Made by a program: the position numbers and the translations under genes. From NCBI GenBank assembly GCA_022478985.1, contig JAKSZP010005642.1, positions 1 to 64,000 of the forward strand: DNA of 64,000 nt, in the 5' to 3' direction. This DNA comes from Massospora cicadina (Eukaryota > Entomophthoromycota > Entomophthoromycetes > Entomophthorales > Entomophthoraceae). The notes below the pieces were generated by a model. That model did no database searches. It was not told where the DNA came from and saw nothing but the letters and a program-made list of their open reading frames with translations. Positions 11,620 through 24,460 of the stretch are shown here, one piece after another; position 1 is the first letter of the stretch, and each line of letters opens with the position of its first letter.

Positions 11620-11784
11620 ATGGACAGCAATCAAGTTTTACAAAAAATCAAAGCTCTTTTCATAGTCTTTGGGCAGTATAAAAGTCCTGATGAAAAAGGC
11701 ATTTATATACCCTCTGACCACATCAATGATTTCAAGTTGGTCACCATGATGTCAAAGGGCAGTCAAGTACAAATACCGGTCTAG
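11620..11784 (+). CDS. Short unidentified open frame, 54 codons
   Basis: Starts ATG and encodes MDSNQVLQKIKALFIVFGQY and IYIPSDHINDFKLVTMM before a TAG. I do not recognise it. It could be the start of a decayed Gag, since a protease-like scrap lies 450 bp downstream on the same strand. It could also be chance. Confidence 0.2.
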   Translation: MDSNQVLQKIKALFIVFGQYKSPDEKGIYIPSDHINDFKLVTMMSKGSQVQIPV

Positions 11785-12229
11785 ACAGTCATGTTCATTT
11801 TGTCACAGATAACGCCTCAATAGAAACCCCTTTTTATACCTTTAGGATTGACAACCAATGATGTAGAATTACTAAAGTCCATCAGAAGAGAGTTTCTCCA
11901 TTTGTAAAAATCTTATCAATGCAAATACTACCAAAACATGAAGCAAATTATTTTTAAACGTTATTAATTGAGACTATTAATGTACCAATGCAGTTTAAAA
12001 GGCCACAAGTGTCTTGAGAACACTAGGAGCACTTAAAACAGAATCCAAGCAATCACAACCATGCCAGAGCTTCATATAGATTGATGATGAAGCTCAGAAT
12101 ATCACAGATGATCAAGAAGTTGGACTCCCCTAGGCCTGAAATAAAACAGCAAATTTACAATCACCTTGTGAAACTTGTTTTGATAATAAATTAGGCATCA
12201 CTTCAAACACCCCATCTCAAAATGCTATA

Positions 12230-12450
12230 TGATCTTTAATTTTCATATCAATAAAGTGACGCCCTTAACAGATTCTGGATTTGTTAATGTCATTTTTATT
12301 AGTGCATATAACACTCTATATAGTTATATTGAAAAAAGAAACAGACTTTGCCTTACTGTTAGAAGCAAAAGTTGAGAGAGTTCCAGTGTCGCAGGAGCAG
12401 CTTATTTATGTTTAATTATAGGCTCAACCCGGTTGGAAATGTTTAAAATA
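12230..12450 (+). pseudogene. Protease-like scrap of an unplaced gypsy element
   Basis: One frame reads LTDSGFVNVIFISAYNTLYS, close to the D-S-G-A-S-x-x-F-I-S pattern of gypsy aspartic proteases. No RT follows until 16080, so it may be the 5' part of remnant D separated by later insertions. Confidence 0.4.
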
Positions 12451-15400
12451 TGAAAATAAGTCCCACATACAAGAAACTAGACCGTCCAATTCACCTTATG
12501 GTGCACCCTGAGAATAAAGAAATAATTTATCGCAAGTGGCTCAACCCCTATAATCAGCACTCCCTGAGCGAGAGGACCTTTACAAAAACCAACATCCTTG
12601 TTGGTCATTTACTTTAAAATAAACGCATATTTTATATAAAAAGAATATTTTTGTTTGACTTACAGAAGATCTCCTCAAGGAGGTCTGTAATAGTGTAGGT
12701 GTTGGCACCTTATGTGGTGTCCTATTCTTTCTCAAAATATTGATTTGTTTAGTTGGTGTCTGGGTAAGTAATTTTCATCACTTCTCCAGGAATCAAAAAA
12801 AATAAAAGTTTTCTCCTGATACTAGTCTCCCCCATCCAATACATCTGCAGTTGAGGCAATCAAACTACCAACCTTAGAACTACGTCCTAGCACAGGCTCC
12901 ATAAAGGGGAGTGGACTTTTATTTTATAGAAATGAGAAATGAATGTTCTGGGTCCCAGCTGTCTAGCTGGAAAGAACCTTGCACCCCTTATGACATAGGG
13001 AGGTTTAAGTTATAAGGCTCTTCCTCCTGCTAAGATCCTTAACCTAGGTCATAAATTACATGGTGTATGGATAACATCAGCCCCTTTTATGACCTAAGCT
13101 CCCTTACAATACACTCCCAAGCCCAAAACCATCTCTATCACCGAATAAGTAGAGCATTATATGCAGAAAATAATCTGCTCTGCTCTGTTTTAGGGTATGG
13201 TTAAAGTTTGTGCCACAAAAACAATTTCTCCTCCTCACAAACAACTAATAAAAGCATCTTTGTCTGCAAAAAAGCAATACTTGGGGAAACTCCAGGTGAA
13301 AATTAATTTATAATAAATAATTTTTATTAGCAAAAGTTTGTATAAATTGGTCTACAACGTACTTAAATGCATCAAAAAAATCCAATGTTGCCAAGGCATA
13401 ATTGGACAAATCAATACATTGGCAGATGATCAAAACCCATCTTCGTTGAAGAGATTATTAAAAAAAGTTTGTATAAACTCTGTGAGCAATATTAATGCAT
13501 CTTAACTTTAATAAGCTATAATCCTCATCTCTTAGGATCAAACCTAATAGTCTGCATATTCTAAATTGTTGTTAAATTATATTCAAAGCTCCTTATATAA
13601 ACGATTTCATTTTTTTATTTTCAAGTTAAACTTAAATTTTACCCCTTGAAGTTCACTCACTAAGGCAATGGATGGGGTCACACTCCTCTCTCTTTGTTGG
13701 TAAAGGCAAGTATCTTTAGTGGTTTTATTTTGTGGCTTCTAGTCTAAGCATGCATGAGGCACAAGGAACAGCCACAGCATATTAAACATCAAGTTTGGTG
13801 AAACATCTATACATAATCTAAATGCTTACTACCATAAGAAAAATAAGATGTCACCAACAATGAGTACTATAGTGAAGATATCTATTATAAGTACATGCCA
13901 AACTAGAGTAGTATGGTGAACAGAAATCCTTAATACCCACGCCCTTAAATTTAAGAGCCCTTAATTCCCATTGACGTTCTGAAGAAAAACATTGGTAGAT
14001 ATCTCTTTAATATGGCTTTGAGAGAGACCAGCTCATACAATCAGTTGGTTAAACTTTGGTAAGCATGATGGCTGTCCTAAGTTTAACACTTAGCGTGGAA
14101 ACCTGTTTATAGATCATTACTTTTCCTTTCTCTATTTTAGCAGGTCTTATTATCATAACATTAGAACGGCGTTGCGTTGCAGACTTTAAGTGCTATCATG
14201 GGTAATTGAGTATCCACAATGGAAGCCAGGTTCTTTCTTGGGCGCCAATTCTCTGACACCTTTTAACTTAAACGCCCTTTGCACGCCTGGAATCCCTATA
14301 AGGCGAAGCAAAGTGTTTTTTACCAGTATTATATGAAATATAACATTTTACAGATGTTTTTTAACATTGCGCAGCTTTTTTGAGGCGTTACACAAAAGTT
14401 TTTGTAATCCTCGTTAAATACACAAAATGTTCATCTCCCCAAATAGGAATATGAGGCCCTTCGACCTCTCTCCATTTAACCTGATGTTCAAAAAATTTAT
14501 TGTCATATATGCAAAAAGTAGGGAATTACGAAAGTCATTGCCCTGCTATTATTGTCAAACTAATAGTACATGTTTTAATTTTAGTCATTAGTGAAATGTG
14601 AAAAGATAAGGCGGAATAAAAATTAGATATGGTACTTCCGCCACCCACTGAAAAATATCAGCTATAGACAAAATATATTATCATAATATGCTAACAAAAA
14701 ATCTTAACAATGACCATGACGCCCACCACTAGATTTTCAACAATTACTGGCTGATGATGTGGTAGCTTTAGCTTATTGTCAATAGAAGGACAGAGAATCT
14801 GACCTAGCATGATAATTATTATCAAAGCCTTCTGTTTAGAAATTGGAACAGCTAGAGCTTCCAGTAACCTCTGACAATTCCACTAACATAGATGGAGCAC
14901 ATATGGCCATACCTCTCAGGTTATTGAAGTATAAGCCCTCTGTTAAGTGAAGGCCTTAAAACCTTATCTTAGTCAAGTTGATATACATGATGTCATTAGA
15001 TAAATTATTTTGACGCTTACTATTCTTAGTGCTCCTATATACTGACACCATTGTTAATAAGCTCAAGGTTAGATCATCAGCGGATTTTAGTGCAACAATT
15101 AATATCATGTTCACTTACATAGTAAAAAAAGCTTGAGCTCACACCAGACTTTGACCAGTAAAAATAATATGGTACAGGATGCCCAACTTGATTACATCCC
15201 TAGGAGCATGTAATGCACTGCCGCTTCAATTCAGCTCACTAGAAGTATTTTATATATAATTTTTTACTAATTCAGTTTTATGACTTTTAAATTATAAGAT
15301 CTTTTAAACTTACTTATGGAAATAAAGCTTATTTTTAGAAAATACTGGAGATAATTGGACAAAACTTCCACTATACTACAATAGAAAGAATGGGTACTTC

Positions 15401-15989
15401 TACCCAAAATCAGGTGTTTACTAAGCTTGCAGTAAAAGATGAAAAGCTTCTATTGGTTGTTAAAAATAGTGGCAGCACCAAGCGATTTCCCAACCTGATT
15501 TTGTAATAGAATGGTATTTTTCTAAGGGCCAATCATGGTTAACCATTCTAGTGGGATCAAATTTTATTGCTACCAAAATTCAACTTTTTTTCTACATGGA
15601 TCATACAATATGATACTTGCTCTGTTATGCAAACCTAAGTTGAACATATTGTACCAAATTTATCCTTCTAGACCATGCCGAAATTAGAGTATTATTAGCA
15701 AATTTATAGTATACCTAAATTAGACAAAGCTACATAAAATTGTTGCTTAAATCTGTATTTTACCAAGCAAAAAAGTACAAAGTATCTATGTTTTGGTAGT
15801 TTGGATGAATGTGGGCTTAAAGGTGAGATTTGTAAAGTCATTTGTTCACTGATATCTAACAAAAGACTCTCAGAATTTTTAGTAAAAGATGAAAATTGAT
15901 CAAGTTTTGGCCCTACTTAAGAAATAAAATTTAATCTTTACTAAAGATATCTTGTTTTTAGTTGCGTGAAAGAAGTCTAAATTATATCA
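12451..15989. other. AT-rich decayed sequence without recognisable genes
   Basis: About 3.5 kb of AT-rich sequence. No open stretch beyond 60 codons and no protein motif seen on either strand. Two similar stretches, near 13322-13375 and 13453-13504, share AAGTTTGTATAAA and a downstream ATGCATC. Confidence 0.5.
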
Positions 15990-16079
15990 ATAATAGAAAT
16001 CATTTGCTCAATTTGGTTCCATCCTATTAGATGTTCAAAAGTGGCTGATAAAGTTTTCATTAAAAATTACCAGATTGTA

Positions 16080-16640
16080 CTACTGAGTATGTTAGTGCCC
16101 TTCATGAATTCTTAACCCTCTTTGGTGTTGTTAATAAAAAAGGAGGATATCTAATTGTGTGGTGATCATTTACAAGAAGCTCAACACCATGAATAAAAGA
16201 ATTCATACACATTACTACAGATTGAAAAGTTGCAGGACCGCTTAGGTGGCGCACAATACTATTCACCCTTAGATTTAATTTCTACTTTATGGGATTTTGA
16301 GCTGCCAAAAGTAAAAAAGGAGAAATGCGATAAGTTTATGGATCAGGGCCTTTCCCAATCCTCTTGTATGCCACAAGGATTGAGCAATGGCCCCTAAAAT
16401 ATTTTGCCTGACCTTGGATATAAATTGGGTTAACTTGATATCTCCCAAGTTCTTGTATACAGGTGATATAAAAGTTCTCTGATAATGTTTCTGACCATAT
16501 AAAATTATTGGAGGAAGTCTTCCTCCAAGTCACCAAAGCTGCTCTGAAATCCTGGCTTTGAAAGAGTAACTTCTTCCAATAATAACATAAATATTTGGGG
16601 TTTGTTATTGACATACATTGTTTAAAGCTACATTTAGAAG
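16080..16640 (+). pseudogene. Reverse transcriptase of remnant D
   Basis: Reads KKKGGYLIVW near 16135, then IEKLQDRLGGAQYYSPLDLI near 16215-16275. ELPKVKKEKCDKF and SSCMPQGLSNGP (conserved P-x-G-L) follow. The segment after the active site ends with a remnant of Y-L-G-F-V-I-D near 16590. The YxDD box itself is destroyed (Y, R, stop). Confidence 0.8.
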
Positions 16641-16899
16641 AGTTTAGAACAATTAATTGTTATGACTAAAATAGCAAGAGAGACAAACATGTGTTATTAA
16701 GTTGATTGTTTTCTACTTCTTTTCATCAAGAAAATTAGTAAAATGGGTGATTTACTATATTATCTCCCTATAGATGGCGTTCAATTTGAGTGGACATCAA
16801 ACTGCTAGTTGATCTTTAATAAAGTACAAGTTTGTCTCAAAATAGCGCTATTGTTAATGTACCCAACATTTAATAAACTACTAAATCATTGAAACAGAC

Positions 16900-17250
16900 A
16901 TATCTTTCACCTCTGTAGGATGGTATTAAGAACTGAGAAAGATGGTGTTGAGCACCCAGTGGCTTACTGTAGCCAAACCTTAGATGTTCATAAAAGCAAT
17001 TATACATGACAGAGAAGAAGTAATTTGCTGTAATTAGTACATGTTACCAATTATATATATGCTCATGGTGAGCGCTTCACAGTAGTAACTGGCCACGCCT
17101 CACTTCAATGGGTGCAAAACCTTAAGTCACTGGGTGAGCGCCTGGCCAGATGGGTTTTGAAATTATAAGTTTACAATTATGAATATACCATAGCCTCAGC
17201 GGAAAACACCAAAATTATACTTTTATATTGGTTGCCCACCATAGTATTAT
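16900..17250 (+). pseudogene. RNase H of remnant D
   Basis: Contains EKDGVEHPVAYCSQTLD, then KSNYT, YAHGERFTVVTGHASLQWVQ and LKSLGERLARWVLKL. These are the characteristic blocks of gypsy RNase H and its tether (16925-17165). Broken by stops. Confidence 0.82.
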
Positions 17251-17399
17251 ACCAATATGGCGGATGATTTTGAAAGGTAGCGGACTAACAATATGATAAA
17301 GGAGTAAAAGAGGTTCAACGATTTTTATATGCTAATAAAGGATACCATTACTAATTTAAATGCTCTTTAAAAGAATATCAATGCTTAATCATATGTGAT

Positions 17400-18460
17400 A
17401 TTAAGGATGGCAGAGGAAACTGACTTGAACATTAGGGCCCACAAGGAAAAAGGGTTTGAGTGATATAAAAAGGCTCTTGAGTAGTTAGAACAGCAATAGT
17501 AGTGTTAATTGACTCATTTTGATATCCTTGAGACCCTAATATGCTGCAAATAATACTAAGCGGATACCCTACTGGAAAGCCACCTCCTATCAGCTAATCA
17601 AAAATAATTTCATATTGAATACCATTTCTATTAATGTTGTATACCACGGCTTAATAGTTATGGGCAATATAATTATATCTTAGTAGCCATTATACTCACC
17701 AAGTGGGTGGTGGCTTAGAAACTATTTAAAGGCTAGGCGCCATTTCAATGGCTAAATTTATCTAGGATAGTATAATATACTTTTTAGGATGCCTACAGTA
17801 TAATGTAGATAAGGGGACCAAGTATATGTCTCATGTCATCCTTTAGCTGAATTATTTACTGGGAATTTTTGAGGCGTTGTCCATGCCCTATCACCCTGAT
17901 ACCAAAATCACCATGGAAAGTGTAAATAGTACCCTTGTTGTCATCATGCAGATGCTTTAGTTGGGATACTGGTATTAATTTAATTAAAACTCAATTGTTT
18001 TCGCTTATGATATTTTCTTCCACTCATCTGCAGGTCAATAACCATTTCAGTTACTATACTGTAAGCATCCTATGCTCCCTCCTATTCTTAATTTATGTAC
18101 CCTTGAAGAGAATTTGACCTCAATTAAGTATCTATAGAACCTCATCATTTTCTAATTCTTCTACAGAACAAGGCATACTCAAATATGCTGGCTAAGAAAA
18201 GAAATCTTGAATTGTGATAACAAGAGATAAATGTACCTTACCCAACCTCTATTAGGAAATTGCTTTATACTTTGATAATCATGGATTTGGATGGACTATT
18301 AAACTGGAGAACATTAAGAAAGGGCCCTTTAATCATGGTAAAAACGTCCACTGACGCCTACACTGGAGAGAAATTCAACCATGGTTAGCTCATTAATCAT
18401 TTGCATGCTAAGTTTCTAAAAAAATTTCAGCAGTGCGCCAGTTTGAAGGCCACCACATAT
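17400..18460 (+). pseudogene. Integrase of remnant D
   Basis: The core is partly legible around 17620-17760. The best block, at 17885-17945, is PYHPDTKITMESVNSTLVV, the post-catalytic region ending in the E-x-V-N-x-T-L motif. A C-terminal KGPF segment near 18320 and a LHAKFLKKF segment near 18405 match the integrase C-terminal G-P-F/Y region. Confidence 0.78.
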
Positions 18461-19264
18461 AGATAACTTAGTTTTCTTCCCACTCATTTTGTTCTCTCTT
18501 GTTTGGTCAAATGTTAAATTTTTGAGAATTTTAATCTAACAAAATATACAAGTAACTCACTTTATATGTTAAAATAGCTTAACTAATTATTATAAAGTTG
18601 CTTTTGATCAAATACCTCACTTCTGCACAAGCGTAACCTTGATATAAGGTTGTTATTGATACCTGGCCTCCTGCTCTTGCATCAACTCATAGTATTAAGC
18701 TAATATTAATTATCTTTTCTTTACACCCCTGGTTTATGGTAATTAATAATTACAATAAGTTCCTTCAACCCCTGACGTTACAAAACTCAAATCAATATCT
18801 AATATTAAACTATCTTGCCCCACAGCCGTGGAGACTCAAATAACATACTAATAACTATCTTGGCCTACACTGGTGCAAACTCAACGTTATTTAGTTTCTA
18901 TTATTAATCTTGACTTTTTCCAGCGGCTAATTGTAATGGTCCATTTGCTTGCAATTTTATATTCCCAAGGCCAATGCTCTAGTATTCCTGTCATTTCTAT
19001 ATAATATATAATTAAATCAAGGTTGTAAGTGCTGCTCAAGTATCAAATCTCTGAGTCAAGGTGAACCATTAGCTTTAGAAAAGCTTATATTAAAGAGACT
19101 GCCATTTGGAAAGAAGATTTAATTCTAAAAAAGTTCTTTAAGCTTTAAACACATCATATATAATAAACTTACAAGCCTAAAAGCTATTTATAGTATTAAA
19201 ATACTACAGTGTGCTTTAGTTTAATTATATAAAAATGCTATTTTTGATAAACTTTTGGTTTATT
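18461..19264. other. Non-coding AT-rich interval
   Basis: No gene, motif or long open frame. A short imperfect duplication is visible near 18800-18895 (AACTATCTTGCCCCACAG versus AACTATCTTGGCCTACAC). Confidence 0.5.
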
Positions 19265-19413
19265 CTTTTAAAGTATCTATTTTAAATTTATTGTGGGGAA
19301 GGCCAACCATGGGATGGACAATTCCGAATATGACTCAGACGAGACAAAACTCAGTACCAGTTGAGGCACCCCAGAGAAGCGATGCTATCTCTTGTTGCCA
19401 GCGGGAACGCCAC

Positions 19414-20754
19414 TTATGGGAAGGGGGAGGGAACGTGTGTAGGGGGCGTAGCCACTATTGAGCACGTGTGGAGGAAGGGGTCTGATTTGATGAACCAGAC
19501 TGGGAACCAGGAGGAGACCAGCTGCCGGCGACGTGGTGGGAGATATCTAAACATCCACGCTTGAAAGTGATCCACCAAATGAGACCGGAATCTGTGGACA
19601 GCTTCAGGGAGGGTGGGGATGGATCTGGCGATGGCATCCAAGACAATCGTGTGGATAGTCCACATGGCGATTGCAACCACCAGAGCACGAAGGGAGGGTG
19701 GGTGTGGGGGGGAGGCCATTGATGAAGCAAACATATCTCTTGACAGACTGAAGGGATGTGTTTGATCCTGGCCTAGCAGACGTTGGACTTCGCGCCATAT
19801 TACTTTAGAGGTGGGGCACTTCTCCAGGCGGTGAAACAGCATTCCATACTGGCCACACACGACACAGGATGAGTGTAAAGCATTAGAGCGCTCAGCTGTA
19901 CGATACACCCGCCTCAGGCAGCGCCACACATGGGAACAGACTTGAGGCTGCAACAGAGGATGGTGTGCGTATTTCCAGATAGTCTTTTGGGTCTCAGTGG
20001 AATAAGGGATGTCCATCATGTCCAGGTAGTCCACCCTGGATAGGACTTGGGGTCGAGTGGGGATCACGCCATCATGGATGGGTAGCCCCTGTACCTCTTG
20101 TGTGAACTGAGGAGAGGGGCGGCCTCTTTGGGTTGTATGTCCACTAATACGAATTCTCCACTCTGCGCTTCGCATGGAGAGTAGGATTCGTTTGTAGTGG
20201 GTTTTGGTCCCGTGAGGACCTGTGGCTGATGTGTGTGATGCGAGGTATTTCATCAGGGAGTGGGGGTTTGATGGATTGTTGAGGCCCAAGGCTCGGGAGA
20301 AGTTGGAGCGGGCCGCGCGGGACCAGTGTTGGGATGGGAGTGTAGGAGCAGTGACGGCCACAATCCAGGTGCCTAGGATCTTGGCGGCATGGGCTTTGAA
20401 GTCAAGTAGGCCCATGCCACCATGATGATGAGGGCCAAACATGACCTCTAGCTGTACTGGTGGAGGGCGGCCTGACCAAAGCTAACCTTGTAGCAAAGCA
20501 TACAGGGATTTGAAGAAGCTTGGGGAGAAGGGGATGGCGTGGGCTCCAAACCAGACTTTGGATAGGAGCATAGAGTTGGCAAGAACAACCCTGCCAGTGA
20601 GGGTAGTAGGGTGGGCTCTGAGAGAGGCGATTCGCTTCGTCACGTTGTCCAGTATATGGCCCTCCATTACTGCTGACGCGTATCCTCCTGCCTCCAACCA
20701 CACGCCCAGATGGCGTACCGGTCCTATGGTAGGTCGCGGCACAAAGGGGAGCAC
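19414..20754 (-). pseudogene. LINE ORF2 C-terminal region with zf-RVT finger
   Basis: Overlapping open stretches in two frames cover the thumb and tail. The block ILDNVTKRIASLRAHPTTLT lies near 20660, and a 342-codon frame (20442-19414) begins HHGGMGLLDFKAHAAKILGT. The finger CVVCGQYGMLFHRLEKCP (CX2CX7HX4C), preceded by HVWRCLRRVYR, is a clear zf-RVT domain. No RNase H domain is evident. The last frame ends at 19414, leaving about 130 nt of 3' untranslated sequence before the target duplication. Confidence 0.9.
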
Positions 20755-20819
20755 AAGTGGAGCGGTGTGTTATGAGTTAGTAAGGCGTGGACTTGGGTGA
20801 GCAGCTGGGCTGGGTTGGG

Positions 20820-21852
20820 AACTACTTGCTGGGGCCCAGCAGTTCTGAAACCGACCAAGAAGGATGATTTCGGTTTTGGAGGCGTTTAGTGCCGCGTTGC
20901 TTACCCGAATATTCCTGGATGAGGGCTTCAAGCGCGCATGCATCTTTATTATTAGACACCCCCACCACGCAATCATCTGCAAATGCCATCATCTTGACTG
21001 GGGTTTGGCCTGGCACATGGACCCCAGTGAGTTGGGCATTCACATTTCGCAGTAGTGGGTCAAGGCTGAAGTTGTATAAGAGTGGGCTCAGGGGTCCCCT
21101 TGTCGCAGGCCCCTTTGAGGATGGACTACATCCGTTAGGAAACCTGGGCCACGCACAGCCATTGTTGCAGATTCCATGAGCAGCATCACCCAGTTAATGA
21201 AGCGGGGAGGTAGGCGGAATTGTTGGAGGCAGGCCCTAAGGTATTCCCAATTTACTCTATCATAGGCCTTTTGTTGGTCCAAGAATACAAGTGCCCCAGA
21301 GGCTGTGGACTGACACACATTAGCCACAGAGTGCACGTTATCCCAAATCGACCTTCTGGGGATGAAACCGAATTGTTCTGGAGAGATGGTGGCAGATGCT
21401 ACAGTCCCTAAACGGTTAGCCATGATTTTTGTTAAAATTTTTGTGTATGTGTTTGTTAGAGAAATGGGGCGCCAGTTGGCTAAGTCTAGCCTATCCCCTT
21501 TCTTGAAGAGTGTGACTGTAAAAGCCTCATGTCCTCCTGGTAGGAGGCGCGTTTCCAACAGGCTTTGGTTGAGTGAGGCTAGCAGCAATGGGGATATGTA
21601 TTTAAAATATTTTTTGTAGAACTCATATGGAATGCCATCTGGGCCTGGGCATTTTTGGTTTGGTGCACCGCAAATGGTAGTCCATAATTCGTTCGGAGTA
21701 ATTAAATTCATTATTTCTGGGTATTGGAAAATGGTGTGGATATGAGCTCTGTCGAGAAATTCCGCCATTTCAGCTGGCTGAATTGGTTCAGCTCGGTATA
21801 ACTCGGAGTAATATCTTTGCATTTCGATTGCCACTTCAGCCAGTGTGTCCAT
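20820..21852 (-). pseudogene. LINE ORF2 reverse transcriptase domain
   Basis: A 254-codon open stretch (21852-21088) contains CPGPDGIPYEFYKKYF, LFKKGDRLDLANWRPISLTN, EQFGFIPRRSIWDNVHS, ALVFLDQQKAYDRVNWEYL and RGLRQGDP. A one-base shift near 21085 moves the frame so that SPLLYNF and the catalytic FADD box (20972-20983) follow. The catalytic aspartates are present in both boxes. The block order and the K-A-Y/F-D-R-V motif identify a non-LTR RT. Confidence 0.95.
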
Positions 21853-22129
21853 GATAGAATTATCCGATCTTCATGCACCTGTGTGCAGGCCACGCTCTGG
21901 CGTGGTGCAAAATTTTTTGAAGAAGTATGCGGTGCACTTGTCGCCTTTAGTGATGCATGTGGCCCTGTATTGGACACAAACCCGATGTTTGTGTTGCCTT
22001 TCAAGTGCGTTGAGGTGGGCTGCTGCCTCCGCCCACTTCTGGCCCCATGCAGGGCTATATCCTGAGGCTGGAATGTTGGACTCCAAGTGGGCCAATTCTG
22101 CCAGCGCGCGCAATATAACTGCCGATGTG

Positions 22130-23050
22130 GCTCATGAGCATCTGGATGAGAGATGGCAATAGTGGCGGATGGTGTCTTTTTTGAAAGTTGCCCATGTGGA
22201 AATGGGGTCCGCGCAAAATGGTGCAACAAATGATTTTGCCAAAGTTTCCTCTTCCACCCATGTGGAAAATCCTGGCGACGCTAGCTCTGGGGGGCGGATT
22301 TTGCACCAATGTGGGGCCTTTGCAACTGTGACAGGTAAGTGGTATGTTATCGAGACCAGTTGGTGGTTGGAGAATTCCATTTTCGTTGTTTTGAAGTGGG
22401 AGATGTGGGGTTGGAATTTCGCCGGCGCTAGAATAAGGTCAATGTGGGTCATGGACCTTAATTGGCCATTGTGGATGTGGGGATGCGTCATGTTTTCGAG
22501 CAGGGGGGCATGTCATGGCAGCGCATCCATTAACCCAAGGGTGGCTTTTAGAACGCGTAGTTCTACATGACCCTGTGGGGCGTGGGGTGAGGGTGGCCAC
22601 TGGTCCATTGGTGAGGTTAGCCAACAGTTCATGTCACCGATTAGGAAAGAATCGGGGGTAGCGGGAGGGATTTGACCGATGAGAAAAATTCCTGACGCTC
22701 TTGTGCACCGTTTGGGGCATAAATGTTGACAATTGTGTGTGCAACATTAGCCCATGAGAAGGTGACAATGAGCACTCAGTCATTTAGGAATGTTTCTGAA
22801 GATGTAAATTTGAAAAAATTGTTTTTCCGGATTAGCACCCCACAGTGCTTTGACCAAAAGGATAGGGATAGTAGGAGCATTGATTTCCAAGCATCCTCGG
22901 AACCTCGTGGACAGTGGGTTTCCTGGATGGCCAGGATATCCATGGGTAAATTATTTTGTAAAAAACTCAGTTTCCTAGCCCAGGATGGGGAGGCCTTGAG
23001 TCCGGCGATATTCAGCGTCCCTAGAGTTAAGGTTTCCCCCCATCATACCT
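22130..23050 (-). pseudogene. LINE ORF2 endonuclease domain
   Basis: Apurinic-type endonuclease blocks are legible. They are TLNIAGL near 23020 and MDILAIQETH near 22940. GVLI and VNIYAPN (about 22715) follow, then GDMNCWL (about 22640), a THIDLI segment near 22440 and SNHQLVSITY near 22355. In-frame TGA codons and frame changes interrupt it, for example after FLND near 22780. It nicks target DNA for target-primed reverse transcription. ORF1 and ORF2 nearly abut. Confidence 0.85.
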
Positions 23051-23059
23051 TAGGTGCAA

Positions 23060-24460
23060 GGGGGTGGGCCCCCTGGCCCACCAGCCTCTTTCAGGTCCCC
23101 ACGGGCTTTCACAGCAGCGCAGGTATTAGCAGCAACGCTAATGGGGTTTTTGTTAATTTTTGCAGAAAGAGTCGCGTTGGCTTTGGCCTTCGCTTTTGTT
23201 TTCCCGACGTCGGATGATATTTTTGCGGTGCGGATAAGTTTGGTGCACCATCGAGTGGGGCAAAAAAATTTTTTTGGTTGGGATAGGTCCCAAGTCAGTT
23301 TCAACCGGGGCTTGGGTGCAGCGATTGGGTGAGATTGAATCTCCCATCGGATCCTCGGATTGAGTGGCCCGTTCGGCTTGGGCCTCCCAATCTGATTGGG
23401 TGATGGATTCCCAAGTTGCTTCCACCGCGAAGGTCTCCATGTCCTCCTGGCATTGTGAGTGTGGGATGGTGGTGGTGACCTTGGCCGCTTCCTTGGCTGC
23501 AGTCCTATGGGCCTGCTTGGCCTTCTTCCACTCCTGTGGGGAGATGGGCTTTACCAATAGGTAGCAGCCTTGTGCTCCCCACTGGAAAGCCTCTTTGGTG
23601 CTTGTGGTTGGTCTGTGTGCGCCTCTCCACTGGCCATGGCCGCCGAGGGGTGCTCTTGGAATGTAACGCCCTCTTTAATGGGGCACGCATGTGCCTTATG
23701 GCTGAACATGTCACAGTGGGTGCAAATGGGGGCGCGCTGTCCACGGTTACCCGGAATGGGTGGGTGGTGTGCCCTGCGATATCAATAAAGGTGGAGTGCG
23801 GGATCTGGGTTAGGTCCTTCGCGATCTCCTCAGTTGGGGTCAGAACTCGATGGCTTTGCTGGTGCACAGGTGTGGCATCAGTGTGAAACGTTGCATTTTG
23901 AAAGATTGTATTTCGCCATATATGGCGAGACCGTCTTTCAAGTGTTGCTCCAAAATGTCACGTTTTACTGTAGTAGGCAAAAAGTCAAACGTGAGGAAAA
24001 TTTGGTTTAATTTTGTCCATCTGGTGCGTTTAGTTTCGACAACCCATTGCCCTTCAGGGAGGTTGACCACTATGCGCACCACTGCAGCCTCGTCTGCTGC
24101 TATTTTGCTTTCAAAACCTAGGTCCAGCCAACCGCGTGACATGGAGTGAGGTGCAACGTACACCACAGTTGGGAAAATTTTGTGTACATCTTAACAAAAT
24201 TTTTCCCATAGGGCTGTTTTTTGGATGTCCAGATACACACGGACTCCAAATTCCACCGATGAAAGTGGCTGGGAATGTGGCGTATTGATGTACTGGTTGC
24301 ATCGTGCTTGCCACACAAGTATCTCCGGGGAAATTGTGACCGCCAGTTTTTTTAGATTTTTTTCTATTCTGCCGGATTCTCTGGGGCGTTTTTGAACATT
24401 AGAGGCCGCGAGCCTTCCGCCTGCTCCTCTTGCCTTGCTTGCCCAACTGCTCCCAGACAT
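23060..24460 (-). pseudogene. LINE ORF1 (Gag-like nucleic-acid-binding protein), frameshifted
   Basis: Starts ATG at 24460 (MSGSSWASKARGAGGRL), about 97 nt inside the insertion, so this start sits where a LINE ORF1 should. A middle block (24166-23840) reads GWLDLGFESKIAADEAAVVR then LNQIFLTFDFLPTTVKRDIL. This has the look of the globular RNA-binding-type domain in fungal LINE ORF1 proteins. Across a frame change a CX2CX4HX4C knuckle CTHCDMFSHKAHAC lies at about 23685-23727. A lysine-rich C-terminal part (23557-23153) follows. At least three frame changes are needed. Role: RNA chaperone and ribonucleoprotein particle formation. Confidence 0.82.

Larger units (their letters stand above)
15990..18460 (+). 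mobile_element. Ty3/gypsy pol remnant D
   Basis: Plus-strand RT, RNase H and integrase fragments appear in canonical order with no LTRs, primer site or Gag found. This is an old copy or a fragment, heavily broken by stops. Its left limit is where the first RT-like residues appear and its right limit is where the integrase C-terminus fades. Confidence 0.75.

Noticed and set aside
22169..22570. Plus-strand open frame of 133 codons inside the LINE.
   Set aside because: It is the reverse side of the ORF2 endonuclease region. The minus strand carries the recognisable motifs and the plus frame has none.
23536..23886. Plus-strand frames of 99-164 codons across the LINE ORF1 region.
   Set aside because: They mirror ORF1 coding in a G+C-rich segment. 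The zinc knuckle is on the minus strand and no second copy is available to test coding of the plus frames.
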